The translations under genes and the position numbers were made by a program. From Nonomuraea jiangxiensis (GTDB taxonomy: Bacteria; Actinomycetota; Actinomycetes; Streptosporangiales; Streptosporangiaceae): a stretch of DNA of 49,572 nucleotides. Positions within the stretch are counted from its first letter, which is position 1; every line of letters begins with the position of its first letter. Of the stretch, positions 8,113-16,110 are shown piece after piece. The notes beneath the pieces are model-generated. The model searched no databases. It saw nothing but the letters and a program-made list of their open reading frames with translations, and was not told where the DNA came from. The stretch lies in NCBI RefSeq assembly GCF_900099965.1, contig NZ_FNDJ01000049.1, positions 1 to 49,572 on the forward strand, written 5' to 3'.

Positions 8113-8142
8113 AGTAACCACAGTTACTGTAACCATGGTTGC
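8113..8142 (-). promoter_or_regulatory. Operator cluster in the chr promoter
   Basis: Overlapping palindromes lie 35-60 bases upstream of the operon start: AGTAAC-CACA-GTTACT (8113-8128), GTTAC-T-GTAAC (8123-8133) and AACCATGGTT (8131-8140). Repeated GTAAC/GTTAC half-sites fit a dimeric regulator, most likely the locally encoded ChrB pair. Confidence 0.6.
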
Positions 8143-8261
8143 GCCCAACCGGCAATCGGGGAGGGTGGCGTCCTGGGGCGCCCGCCCAGCGGGCCGGCGC
8201 GCTGCCCTGGTCGGCACAGCAAACACCATGCAGCTGTGAGTAGTTGCGATCACAGACCGTG

Positions 8262-8287
8262 TTCGCAGAAATGGTCATTTCTGCGAA
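8262..8287 (+). promoter_or_regulatory. 26-bp palindrome upstream of the 49-residue-repeat protein gene
   Basis: Twelve-base perfect arms (TTCGCAGAAATG and complement) with a two-base GT centre, 109 bases before the GTG start at 8396. A two-base spacer is too tight for a normal RNA hairpin loop, so a protein-binding operator is more likely than a terminator. The binder is unknown; no regulator gene is adjacent. Confidence 0.55.
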
Positions 8288-8395
8288 TCGCGCACTTTGC
8301 GATCCAAGGGACGGGCCGGGCATGAAGGTTGCCAAGACAGGTGGTGACCTTGGAGGCTCTCCATACCGACGCGTGCGACCTTCCAGGAGTGCCCT

Positions 8396-10378
8396 GTGAT
8401 CATCGAGGATCTGTCCGAGGCGGAACTCGCCCTTTGGGAGGCGTTTCCCACAGCGCATCCTGTGGATCTTCCTGGCGCTCCCGTTCGGGCTGCGATCATC
8501 GCAAGGATGTTGCTCGGCGCCCAGGAACGCCTTGCAGGGCAGACGCCCGGCATGCACCTGTCCGGCGCCCGGATCGCGGGCCGATTGGACCTGTCGTACG
8601 CCGAGGTACAGCACCCTCTGATCTTGACCAAGTGCGAGTTCGAGGAAGCGCCGGTCTTCACCGGAGCCCGCACCGGCCTGGTGGACCTCGCGGCCTCCCG
8701 GGCGCCCGGACTCCAGGCTGTAGACGCTGTGATCGGCGGGGGACTGCGCCTGGAAGGCTGTCAGATGGCCGGCCCGATCCAGCTTGCCGGGGCCCATGTG
8801 TCCGGGACACTGAATCTCAGCGGCGCAGGGATCCACGCACTTCAGGCTGTCCAGGCCGACGGCCTGATTGTCGACCGTGATCTTCTGTGCGCGAACGCCG
8901 TCATCGACGGAGAGTTACGCGTTGTCGGCGCCAGGATAGGCGGGACGATGACCCTCGATGGCGCACGGGTCGGGCGGTCAGGCGGCTTCAGCCTCACCGC
9001 CGAGGGGGTCGCCATCGACGGCGGGTTGTCCTGTGCCCGCGGTTTCCGCTCCTTGGGGGAGCTGAGCGTGCAGGACGCCCGGATAGGGCGCCGGTGCGTC
9101 TTCAGCGGAGCCCAGCTGTCCAACCCGGACGGCATCGCCCTGAACGCGGAGAGACTCAGTGTCGAGGGCGGGCTGCGCATCGATGACGGCTTCTCGGCCG
9201 AAGGTGAAATCCTTCTGCGCGGAGCCCGTGTGGCCGGTTCGCTCCGTTTCGCCCAGGCGCGCCTCGCTAATCCGGGAGGACGCACGCTGAACGCGCCGCT
9301 GATGGAGATCGGCAGCGGACTGCGGCTCACACCAGGTTTTGTGGCGAACGGAGAGATCTTTCTGGACTCCACCCAGGTTCGCGGATCGGTCAACCTCGAC
9401 GGCGGGACGTTGTCCAACCCGGGTGCGACGGCGCTTTCCCTGCGTCGGCTGGGGGTCACGGGCAGGCTCAGCTGCAGCGAAGGGTTCCGTGCCGACGGGG
9501 AGATCGTGCTCATCAACGCCCGAATCGAGGGCAGCGTGGAGTTTCACGGTGCCGCCCTCAGTAATCCCGGCGGGCGGGTTCTGTCCCTATGGGAGGTGAT
9601 CGCGGGCGGGGGCATCGACTGCTGCGAAGGCTTCGCGGCCACGGGAGACGTCTCGATCAGGAACTCCCGGATCGCCGCCACACTGTGCTTTGAGGAGACC
9701 ACCATCGACGGTGACCTTCACCTTCGTGGTGTAGATGCGGCTTCGCTGAAGATCGGGCCCCAGACGGAACTGCTGCGGGCCGTCGACCTTCGCCACAGTC
9801 GGGTCGGCGTGCTCGATGACGCTCCAAGCCGGTGGCCTGCTCACGTCCTGATGAACGGCTTCACCTATGACAGCCTGGAGGCTCCCCTGCCTGTCCGGGA
9901 GCGACTTGACTGGCTGGCCAGGGAGGCGTACCAACCTCAACCCTATGAGCAGTTGGCCGCCGTCTACCGCCGGCAGGGTCACGATGAGGCTGCTCGCGAC
10001 GTGCTGCTGGCCAAACAGCGTCGCCGCCGCTCGGGGCAGCGGCTCGGGGCGCGGCTGTGGGGATATGTGCAGGACTGTACCGTCGGGTACGGCTACCGAC
10101 CCTTCCGCGCTGCGCTCTGGCTCGCAGCCCTTCTCCTTGTCGGCACGGTCGTTTTCACCGTCCATCAGCCACCGCCCTTCAAGCCAGGCGAGGCTCCCCC
10201 CTTCAACGCCTTCCTCTACACCCTGGACCTGCTCCTCCCGATCATCAGCTTCGGACAGGAGAGCTTCTTCGGCCCGCGCGGCGCACAACAGTGGCTCGCC
10301 GCGGCGATGATCACTGCAGGGTGGATCCTCGCAACGACCATCCTGGCAGGCCTCACTCGCGCACTCTCGCGCCAATAA
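8396..10378 (+). CDS. Membrane-anchored beta-solenoid-like repeat protein
   Basis: A 660-residue protein from GTG 8396 (AGGAG six bases upstream). Residues 50-190 contain looser GxxLxLSGAxIxG repeats. Residues 193 to about 437 hold five tandem 49-residue units, each with the pattern (S/A)NPxGxxL…GGLxxxxGFxAxGEIxLxxAxIxGSxxFxGAxL. The regular Gly/Ala spacing suggests a right-handed beta-solenoid related to pentapeptide or polymer-forming repeats. Around residues 480-560 is a helical segment with AYQPQPYEQLAAVYRRQGHD, then three membrane helices at about 573-590, 604-620 and 633-655. Similar actinomycete proteins are often labelled membrane-associated oxidoreductases, but no redox motif is visible. 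Function unknown. Monocistronic. Confidence 0.8.
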   Translation: MIIEDLSEAELALWEAFPTAHPVDLPGAPVRAAIIARMLLGAQERLAGQTPGMHLSGARIAGRLDLSYAEVQHPLILTKCEFEEAPVFTGARTGLVDLAASRAPGLQAVDAVIGGGLRLEGCQMAGPIQLAGAHVSGTLNLSGAGIHALQAVQADGLIVDRDLLCANAVIDGELRVVGARIGGTMTLDGARVGRSGGFSLTAEGVAIDGGLSCARGFRSLGELSVQDARIGRRCVFSGAQLSNPDGIALNAERLSVEGGLRIDDGFSAEGEILLRGARVAGSLRFAQARLANPGGRTLNAPLMEIGSGLRLTPGFVANGEIFLDSTQVRGSVNLDGGTLSNPGATALSLRRLGVTGRLSCSEGFRADGEIVLINARIEGSVEFHGAALSNPGGRVLSLWEVIAGGGIDCCEGFAATGDVSIRNSRIAATLCFEETTIDGDLHLRGVDAASLKIGPQTELLRAVDLRHSRVGVLDDAPSRWPAHVLMNGFTYDSLEAPLPVRERLDWLAREAYQPQPYEQLAAVYRRQGHDEAARDVLLAKQRRRRSGQRLGARLWGYVQDCTVGYGYRPFRAALWLAALLLVGTVVFTVHQPPPFKPGEAPPFNAFLYTLDLLLPIISFGQESFFGPRGAQQWLAAAMITAGWILATTILAGLTRALSRQ

Positions 10379-10812
10379 CGCGACCAGAAGCGGCCACCTT
10401 GACGCCCTCTCAGCAGCCACTGACAGGGTGATCTACCTAGAAGCTGGGGCCACGGTCAGCACAGCACCCCCGTCTCCGTCGTCACCCAGGGTTACTTTGC
10501 CCCCGAATCGTCGTCAAGATCGACTCTCTGGCGCCAAAATCCGGTCCGATCCTCCCCGGATGCCTTTAGCGGCCCCCATGGCGAGGGCCGCCGGCTACGG
10601 CTGATACCGGCCGTCGGCCTGCCGGCCGCCTGATCCTCGCCTTCGCCCTGCCGCTCTCCTCGGTGATCGCCGGACCCGCGGTGCTGGCCATCGGCGCCGC
10701 CGCATACGCCCTGCGCCGTGCGCTCACGAGAGGCTCATCGTGACCGAGCGCTCTGAGACGACCGACTCACCGGGGGCAGCAGCCAACGTAGAGCTCAAGT
10801 AACGTTCAGGGG
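10379..10812. other. Gene remnants, no intact gene
   Basis: The plus strand at about 10625-10743 encodes a hydrophobic tail (LILAFALPLSSVIAGPAVLA… ending RRALTRGSS) whose TGA overlaps a possible GTG start of a 20-codon frame ending at 10802. It looks like the end of a lost membrane-protein gene. Nothing else was recognised. Confidence 0.3.
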
Positions 10813-11130
10813 TCAAGCGGTCCCCGGTGGGCGGTCCGCCTGGGGGAGCACCTCGCGTGCCAGCTCCAGCAGCGCCCTGCGATCCGCCAGTTGTCCGCCA
10901 TGCCCGCCTTCGTGGCCCGGTAGATCCGCCGCACTCGGCCCTCGACCACCTCCTGCCGCGAGGACAGCAACCCGTCGGCCTCCAGCCGGTGCAGCGTCGG
11001 ATAGAGCGTGCCGGGACTGATCGCATAGCGTGCCGCTTGAGCTCCTCGGTCACCACGCCCCGTGAACGTCCTGCTCGGCGGCATGGTGCAGGATGTGCAG
11101 CCGCACCGCCCCGCGCTGGAACTCCCTCAT
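10813..11130 (-). pseudogene. PadR-family regulator with multiple frameshifts
   Basis: Reading the minus strand across frames rebuilds a normal PadR protein of about 105 residues: MREFQRGAVRLHILHHAAEQ from 11130, then TEELKRH, then AISPGTLYPTLHRLEADGLL, EGRVRRIYRATKAG, and finally RRALLELAREVLPQ to a stop at 10813. At least three single-base lesions (near 11050, 11030 and 10890) separate these blocks. The DNA-binding wing is intact in sequence but cannot be made as one chain, so this is a decayed repressor unless the assembly is faulty. Confidence 0.78.
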
Positions 11131-11211
11131 CCCCGCCCACCGTCCCGACTCGGCACGTCCCCCAGCATATGACGAACCCGATATCCGCCCCCGAGGTCGA
11201 GCCGTCCCGAG

Positions 11212-11628
11212 TCAGCCGACGCGGTGGGAGCGGCGGGAGCGGTTCAGGGCGAGCCCGCCGAGGAGCACGGCGATCGGCCCCACCACCAGGGCCACGTAGC
11301 CGCCGACGATGCCGTAGCCGGCGCCGGGACCCCCGTCGGCGACGGCCACGACCACTCCGCCGACGATCGTGCCGGCCAGCCCCGCCGCCAGGGCCACGAC
11401 GGCCCCGCGCCTGCCGGTGCCGGTGCCGACGCGACCGGCGGAGCGGGCCAGCGCGAGCCCGCCGATGACCGCGCCGGCCAGCCCCACCAGCGCGGCCGCC
11501 GAGGCCCAGACACGTCCGGTGGTCCAGCCGTAGACAGTGGGGTCGGGCTGAGCCAGGGCGTTCACGACCGCCGGGGCGGCGGGCCCGAGCCCCACGAGCA
11601 GGGATGTGAACAGGTGACGGACCGACAT
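11212..11628 (-). CDS. DUF6223-type four-helix membrane protein
   Basis: A 138-residue protein with an N-terminal hydrophobic segment and three more helices: AAALVGLAGAVIGGLALAR, GAVVALAAGLAGTIVGGVVV and YVALVVGPIAVLLGGLALNR. The repeated GG(L/V)AL(A/N)RS endings, the RVGTGTGRRGAVVAL loop and the VADGGPGAGYGIVGGY segment match the small uncharacterised actinomycete family DUF6223. The ATG at 11628 follows AAGGAG. It is a lone gene beside a decayed PadR gene; related genes elsewhere are also often solitary. Role unknown. Confidence 0.72.
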   Translation of the reverse strand: MSVRHLFTSLLVGLGPAAPAVVNALAQPDPTVYGWTTGRVWASAAALVGLAGAVIGGLALARSAGRVGTGTGRRGAVVALAAGLAGTIVGGVVVAVADGGPGAGYGIVGGYVALVVGPIAVLLGGLALNRSRRSHRVG

Positions 11629-11852
11629 GAGGTGCTCCTTCTCCTCCTGCGACTGGACATGCCCGATCGTGCCCCCGGACCCGCCGCCGATCGTCCGCCT
11701 TAGGTGGGCAATCCGCCCTGCCGCCGATGCCGTAACCGGTTGCCGCGGACGCCGCAGGGGCCGCGAACGTACCGCGTCCGCGGTAGTCGGCCGGTCATCC
11801 GCGCGCAGGATTCGCTCGCGCGGAGATCCCGGTTATGGTGCGCTTAGAGGTC

Positions 11853-12251
11853 CTAACGCAATGAGGCAAGTCGCCGCCGGCAAATGAGCCCGCAGGCCAG
11901 GCTGAGGAAGGCCTCGTGGATGTCCGCGCGAACCTCCAGCGGATGCGCAGGCGTCGGAAGGCGTGCAGCAGGGCGAAGGTCTGCTCGACGACGTAGCGGT
12001 GTTTGCCCAGGGCGGAGCCGTGTTCGGTGCCGCGGCGGGCGATCAGCGGGCGGATCTGCAGCTCGCGCACCATGCGTCGGTACTTGTCGTGGTCGTAGCC
12101 TCGATCGGCGAGCACGACGTCAGGACGCCGGCGAGGGCGGCGGCCGCGCTTGCCGCGAACCTTCGGGATGGCCTGCAGGAGCGGGATGAGCTGGGTTGCG
12201 GTTGGCGCCGGTGAGGATGACGGCGAGGGGGATGCCGGTGGCGTCGGTCGA
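11853..12251 (-). mobile_element. IS5-family (IS427-like) transposase remnant
   Basis: The minus strand carries STDATGIPLAVILTGANRN, QLIPLLQAIPKVRGKRGR, VVLADRGYDHDKYRR, IARRGTEHGSALGKHRYVVE and ADIHEAFLSLACGLI, ending at a TAG (11853-11855). These are the second and third acidic blocks (ADRGYD and the R…VVERTF-type motif) of IS427-group transposases. A small deletion after GANRN and a frameshift near 11937 break the frame, and the N-terminal third is missing. Dead element, unrelated in sequence to the IS5 remnant at 2589. Confidence 0.8.
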
Positions 12252-12522
12252 GCGACTCGATCATGGCGGGGTCAGGTCAAGGAGGACGGAAGCGGGTTCA
12301 GTCATGCCGATGGGGTAGGGATGCGGCCTGCGATGTGGATTGAACGCAATTGCCGTTAAGTCAACGGCGTGCGCATCCGTCCTTGGTCACCGCGACGCGG
12401 CCAGATCGAGCGCGCCGAGGTGCGGCCGGCAACGACTTCCGCAGGTGGTATTCGCGCGGTATGCATGAAGTCCGGGGATCTTCCCGGCTTGCTCGCCGAA
12501 CTGCGGGAGGTAGGGGACCGTC

Positions 12523-13506
12523 ATGAGCGACGCGGCAGCGGACATGGTCGAGCATGAAACGCACTGGTACGGCGGTGATGTGACGCCGTACCAAAACAAG
12601 GCGCTGGAGCTCGACAATATCGTCAAAGCACAGCAGGACACGGCCGTAAAGCTGCTGAAAGCGATGTGGGCTGCCGGTCAGGCGCGTGGGCTCGTCGCCG
12701 ACGACTTCGATACTTCGGAGATCAGGGGCATGTCGGGACGGCCACGCCCTCTCGTCACCGCCATATTCAATGGGCAGGTCAACACCTCCATGGCAGGACG
12801 CCCTTGTGCCCCGAACCTTGGGGCGATGCCGGCGTATACCGATGAGAGCGCCGCCCCGGCCAGCGACAAGGCGCGCGATGTGATCGCCCAGGCCACGGCA
12901 TCCTCGCCCCTTGACTCCCTTTACGACGACGAACGGGATCCCCCTTTCGTGGTGTACACCGAGAGCGCCAAGTTCGCCGCCGCGCAGATGCTGGACATGT
13001 TGTGGGCCGTCGGTGAATCCTTTGGCCTCAGCGCTGACGACTTCTTGGACCCGCTCGACCCTTCCCGCGACAGCGCTGGACCGCTCGCCCGAGCGGCAGT
13101 GGCCGCGCACGTGAACGCTTACGGCCGGGGGTCGGACCTGGTCACCGACGACCCGCGCCAGAAGATGCGGGACACTCTCTCCCGTGCCCCCCGCGACCTT
13201 CAGTCCCGGGTGGATCGGAGAGATGGGGTAGAGGACATCGGCGAGCGAACGGGCGATTTTTATGCCCTGTGCGTTCGATTCCCCGGGCCATCGGCCATCG
13301 TCTTCGAGGATTACGAAGATTCCGCGCTGTTGCTGGAGCGCAGTGCGGGCACGAAGCACCAATGGCAGTGGAACCTGCGAGGTGTCGGGCGATTCTTAGA
13401 TCAGGACCAGCTCGAGGGCGATCGCAACAGAAAGGCGGGAGTGATCATTGGGTCGCCGTCACCGGAGACCGCCGCTGGAGTCTTGCAGGTCGCGCTGCAG
13501 CACTGA
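12523..13506 (+). CDS. Unrecognised 327-residue protein with a duplicated module
   Basis: A soluble acidic protein with no signal peptide or membrane segment. Two related modules are visible: LLKAMWAAGQARGLVADDFD (about residues 45-64) followed by VTAIFNGQVN, and MLDMLWAVGESFGLSADDFLD (about 158-178) followed by RAAVAAHVNAYG. The third part (residues 240-327) has FYALCVRFPGPSAIVFEDYE and a predicted alpha/beta character. The ATG at 12523 follows a purine-rich GGGAGGTAGGGGA. A small gene follows 38 bases downstream, probably in the same transcript. No family was recognised and no function is assigned. Confidence 0.65.
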   Translation: MSDAAADMVEHETHWYGGDVTPYQNKALELDNIVKAQQDTAVKLLKAMWAAGQARGLVADDFDTSEIRGMSGRPRPLVTAIFNGQVNTSMAGRPCAPNLGAMPAYTDESAAPASDKARDVIAQATASSPLDSLYDDERDPPFVVYTESAKFAAAQMLDMLWAVGESFGLSADDFLDPLDPSRDSAGPLARAAVAAHVNAYGRGSDLVTDDPRQKMRDTLSRAPRDLQSRVDRRDGVEDIGERTGDFYALCVRFPGPSAIVFEDYEDSALLLERSAGTKHQWQWNLRGVGRFLDQDQLEGDRNRKAGVIIGSPSPETAAGVLQVALQH

Positions 13507-13544
13507 GAGGAGACATCCCGTCATGGTGGCGGCAGGAGCATGCC

Positions 13545-13715
13545 GTGACAGTGGTCACCCATGATGATGATTTCCCGTGGATTTACAACCCTTACTGGGA
13601 CAAGCCCGAACCTCCAATTCCTTTCCAGAAGGTGTCGGGATATGAGTGGGTTTATCCTGACAAGACCGACTCTGACGGGAATTATATCTGGGCCAAAGAC
13701 AATTCGGATGATTAG
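13545..13715 (+). CDS. Small acidic aromatic-rich protein, partner of the preceding gene
   Basis: Fifty-six codons from GTG 13545 (AGGAG five to six bases upstream). The product is acidic and rich in Trp, Tyr, Pro and Asp: FPWIYNPYWDKPEPPIPF, then VSGYEWVYPDKTDSDGNYIW and a DNSDD end. There is no signal peptide. Its composition argues for a real protein, since random GC-rich frames rarely give so many W, Y and D residues. It lies 38 bases after the 327-residue gene on the same strand, so the two likely form an operon. Function unknown. Confidence 0.55.
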   Translation: MTVVTHDDDFPWIYNPYWDKPEPPIPFQKVSGYEWVYPDKTDSDGNYIWAKDNSDD

Positions 13716-13791
13716 CTGATCCGATATCCGGGCGGCCCAGGCACCCTCACACCCATTCCCTGTCGCCGGGGGATGGGCGTCGGCCGTGGCC

Positions 13792-14157
13792 TCACCCCCG
13801 GCCGCATCCCTCCATAATTCCAGCCACCATCGTCCCCATCAGCTCCTGATCTTCCGCCCTCCCCGGTTCGTACTCCATGGGCCCGATCCCCACGACCTCG
13901 AACCGCTCACCCACCGCCGTGATCAGCGAGATGAGCTCGTCAGGCGTCGGATATCCCACGCTCTCGAAGAACCGCGGGTCGAGCACATCGAAGTCGATAT
14001 GCAGATAAACCACGAAGTCGTCAGCTGTAGGCGGTGGCAGCGGCAAGGAGCGTGCGCGTCCTGACTCCCACAGCACTTCAATGCCTCGGCTCGACAAATG
14101 GTCGCCACTGGGGGGATGCAGCGACCTGAACGACACCAGACCGTCGATTAAGGCCGC
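13792..14157 (-). pseudogene. Arginase/agmatinase-family C-terminal fragment
   Basis: The minus strand encodes about 120 residues with VVYLHIDFDVLDPRFFES, then PTPDELISLITAVGERFEVV and GIGPMEYEP. The HIDFDVLDP block is the conserved DxD manganese-binding motif of ureohydrolases. The earlier metal motifs (GGDHS and DAHxD) are missing and the fragment joins a TPR remnant at its 5' side, so only the C-terminal third remains. Not functional. Confidence 0.72.
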
Positions 14158-14158
14158 C

Positions 14159-14299
14159 CTAGCCTTTCGCTTCTTCCGCTTGCTCTGTCCAGCGGGCGAG
14201 TTCCTGCCGGGTGGTCAGGATGTCGGGGTGCCCGGCGCCCAGGACCCGTTGGCGTACAGCGAGTAGTGCGGCGAGCTGGTCGCGGGCGGCGGCGATCGC
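14159..14299 (-). pseudogene. TPR-protein C-terminal fragment
   Basis: The minus strand reads AIAAARDQLAALLAVRQRVL, then GAGHPDILTTRQELARWTEQ and stops. This is the 42-residue tetratricopeptide unit (A..RDQ..ALL..R.RVLGA.HPDTLTTR..LA.W) found at the ends of actinomycete NB-ARC/TPR regulators. A stop codon precedes it in frame, so only the final repeat is left. Confidence 0.7.
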
Positions 14300-14536
14300 T
14301 TATGGCTGCCCGGCTCGGCACCGGGCCTTACACACCTAACAAGATCATAGCGATCTGACCTGCGAGAATGGGCCAAGAGCCCAAGATAACGATCGGACCT
14401 GACGGGCCCGCGGGGCCGGTGCCCCCGCGAGCCCAGCCCTTTCTAGGCCGCACCCCTTCCTGGTCAGCCTGTCCTGATGTGCGGGCAGGGCGCCCCCTTC
14501 GCCTGCGCCGTTGCCCTAGTGACAGGCGGCGCGCTC
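14300..14536. other. Non-coding stretch between TPR remnant and exporter terminator
   Basis: No gene was recognised. A weak hairpin (GCCCGG…CCGGGC, 14308-14326) is present. Confidence 0.3.
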
Positions 14537-14565
14537 AAGCATGCCGGTTGACAAGCGGCATGCTT
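14537..14565 (-). terminator. Terminator of the DHA2 exporter gene
   Basis: Ten-base perfect arms AAGCATGCCG (14537-14546) and CGGCATGCTT (14556-14565) begin two bases beyond the stop codon of the minus-strand exporter gene. Confidence 0.75.
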
Positions 14566-14567
14566 CT

Positions 14568-16046
14568 CTACTCGGCGTGCTCGGCCGCGGCCTTCGGGAG
14601 CGCGAGCATCACGAGTGCCGTGAGCAGGTAGAGCGCGGCGGAGGCGATCAGGACGATGCTGAGCGCGTGACTGTAGCTGGGCAGCGTCGGCGCCCCGGCG
14701 GCTGAACCGATGACGGAGGTGAAGAAGACCGTGCCGAGCACGGCGATGCCGGCGGCGCCGCCGATCTGGTTGACGGTGGACAGCACCCCGCCCGCGGCGC
14801 CCGCGTTGCGCCCGGGGACGCCCGCCAGGACGACGTTGACGAGGATCGGCGCGGCGAGACCGAGCCCGAGGCCGCCGATGAACAGCGCCAGGGCGAGCAG
14901 CCAGTATCCGGGATCGTCGCCGTCCTTGACGACGTACCACAGGACGAGGTGCGATGCCGCGATGGTGAGCGAGCCGGCGATCAGGAGCGTTCTGCCCGCC
15001 TTGGCGGCGAGAGCGACGCCGAGGCCGGAGGTGATGATCGAGCCGAGTGCGTACGGGAGGATCACCAGGCCGGCCTCCCACGCGGTCCGGCCGGTCCCGT
15101 TCTGCAGGTAGATCGAGAGGGTGAGGAAGTACGACCCGAGGCCGCCGAAGAACAGCACCGAAGCGGCCAGGCCGACGGTGAAGGCCCGGATTTGCAGCAG
15201 AGCGGGGTCGAAGACGGGCTCGTTCCCGCGTCCGGTGAGGCGGCGCTCGTGGGCGAGGAAGATCGCGAGCACGACGATCCCGGTCGCCAGGAGGGCGTAG
15301 CTGCCCCAGGTCCATCCCCAGGTTTCGGCCTGGATGATCGGCAGTAGCAGGAGAAGGATGCCCGTGGCCGCGAGGAGCGCGCCGGGGAGGTCCAGTCGCG
15401 CGGTCGAGGCGGAGCGGGACTCCGGCAACACCTTCGCGCCGATGACGAGGGCCAGGACCGAGACGGGCACGTTGATCCAGAAGATCGTACGCCAGCCCAG
15501 GCCGAACAGGTCGGCCTCGACGAGCAGCCCGCCCAGCAGCGGGCCGGCGACCGAGGCGAGGCCCTGGACCGCTCCGTACGCGCCGAACGCCTTGGCACGC
15601 TCACCCGGAGCGAAAGATGCCCGGATGATCCCGAACACCTGCGGGACCATGATCCCGGCGGTCAGTCCCTGCGCGGCCCGCATGCCGATGAGCATCCCAG
15701 GATCGACGGCCAGCGCGCACAGCGCCGAGGTGACCATGAACCCGGCCAGCCCGATCATGAACAGCCGCTTGCGGCCGTACTGATCGCCGAGCCGTCCACC
15801 GGTGATCAGGCCCGCGCCCAGGGCGAGGGTGTAGGCGGCGATCGTCCACTGGATCTGAGCGTCGCCGGCGCCCAGGTCGCGGGCTATCGCCGGGGCCGCG
15901 ACGGTCACGATCGTCGCGTCGAGAAGGTCCATGAAGGACCCGAAGAGCACCACCAGCAGCGCCGCGGTCGCGCCGGCGCCGGCGATGGGTGCGGGAGGAA
16001 CCTCAGTGCTGAGGGTGCCCTTTCGAGGGCTCGGTGAAGCGGTCAT
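14568..16046 (-). CDS. DHA2-family (14-helix) MFS drug exporter
   Basis: About 492 residues from an ATG at 16046 with fourteen predicted helices. Signature pieces are FMDLLDATIVTVAAPAIARD in helix 1, TGGRLGDQYGRKRLFMIG between helices 2 and 3 (MFS motif A), AAQGLTAGIMVPQVFGII and VAGPLLGGLLVE (motif C, antiporter type). This is the EmrB/QacA drug:H+ antiporter family, exporting lipophilic compounds. The start is set at MTASPSPRKG; upstream in-frame Met codons (16067 and earlier) run toward or into the divergent regulator. It is divergently arranged with a WYL regulator 65 bases away, the usual layout for regulated efflux. Natural substrate unknown. Confidence 0.88.
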   Translation of the reverse strand: MTASPSPRKGTLSTEVPPAPIAGAGATAALLVVLFGSFMDLLDATIVTVAAPAIARDLGAGDAQIQWTIAAYTLALGAGLITGGRLGDQYGRKRLFMIGLAGFMVTSALCALAVDPGMLIGMRAAQGLTAGIMVPQVFGIIRASFAPGERAKAFGAYGAVQGLASVAGPLLGGLLVEADLFGLGWRTIFWINVPVSVLALVIGAKVLPESRSASTARLDLPGALLAATGILLLLLPIIQAETWGWTWGSYALLATGIVVLAIFLAHERRLTGRGNEPVFDPALLQIRAFTVGLAASVLFFGGLGSYFLTLSIYLQNGTGRTAWEAGLVILPYALGSIITSGLGVALAAKAGRTLLIAGSLTIAASHLVLWYVVKDGDDPGYWLLALALFIGGLGLGLAAPILVNVVLAGVPGRNAGAAGGVLSTVNQIGGAAGIAVLGTVFFTSVIGSAAGAPTLPSYSHALSIVLIASAALYLLTALVMLALPKAAAEHAE

Positions 16047-16110
16047 GCCGGTCACCCTGTCGGGCATAGTTGCCATCGAGTGACCGCTATGGCGAGAGAA
16101 TCGGAGCATC

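Noticed and set aside
8106..8395. Riboswitch or small RNA in the chr/repeat-protein intergenic region.
   Set aside because: The only strong structures are short dyads suited to protein binding; no riboswitch pattern was seen.
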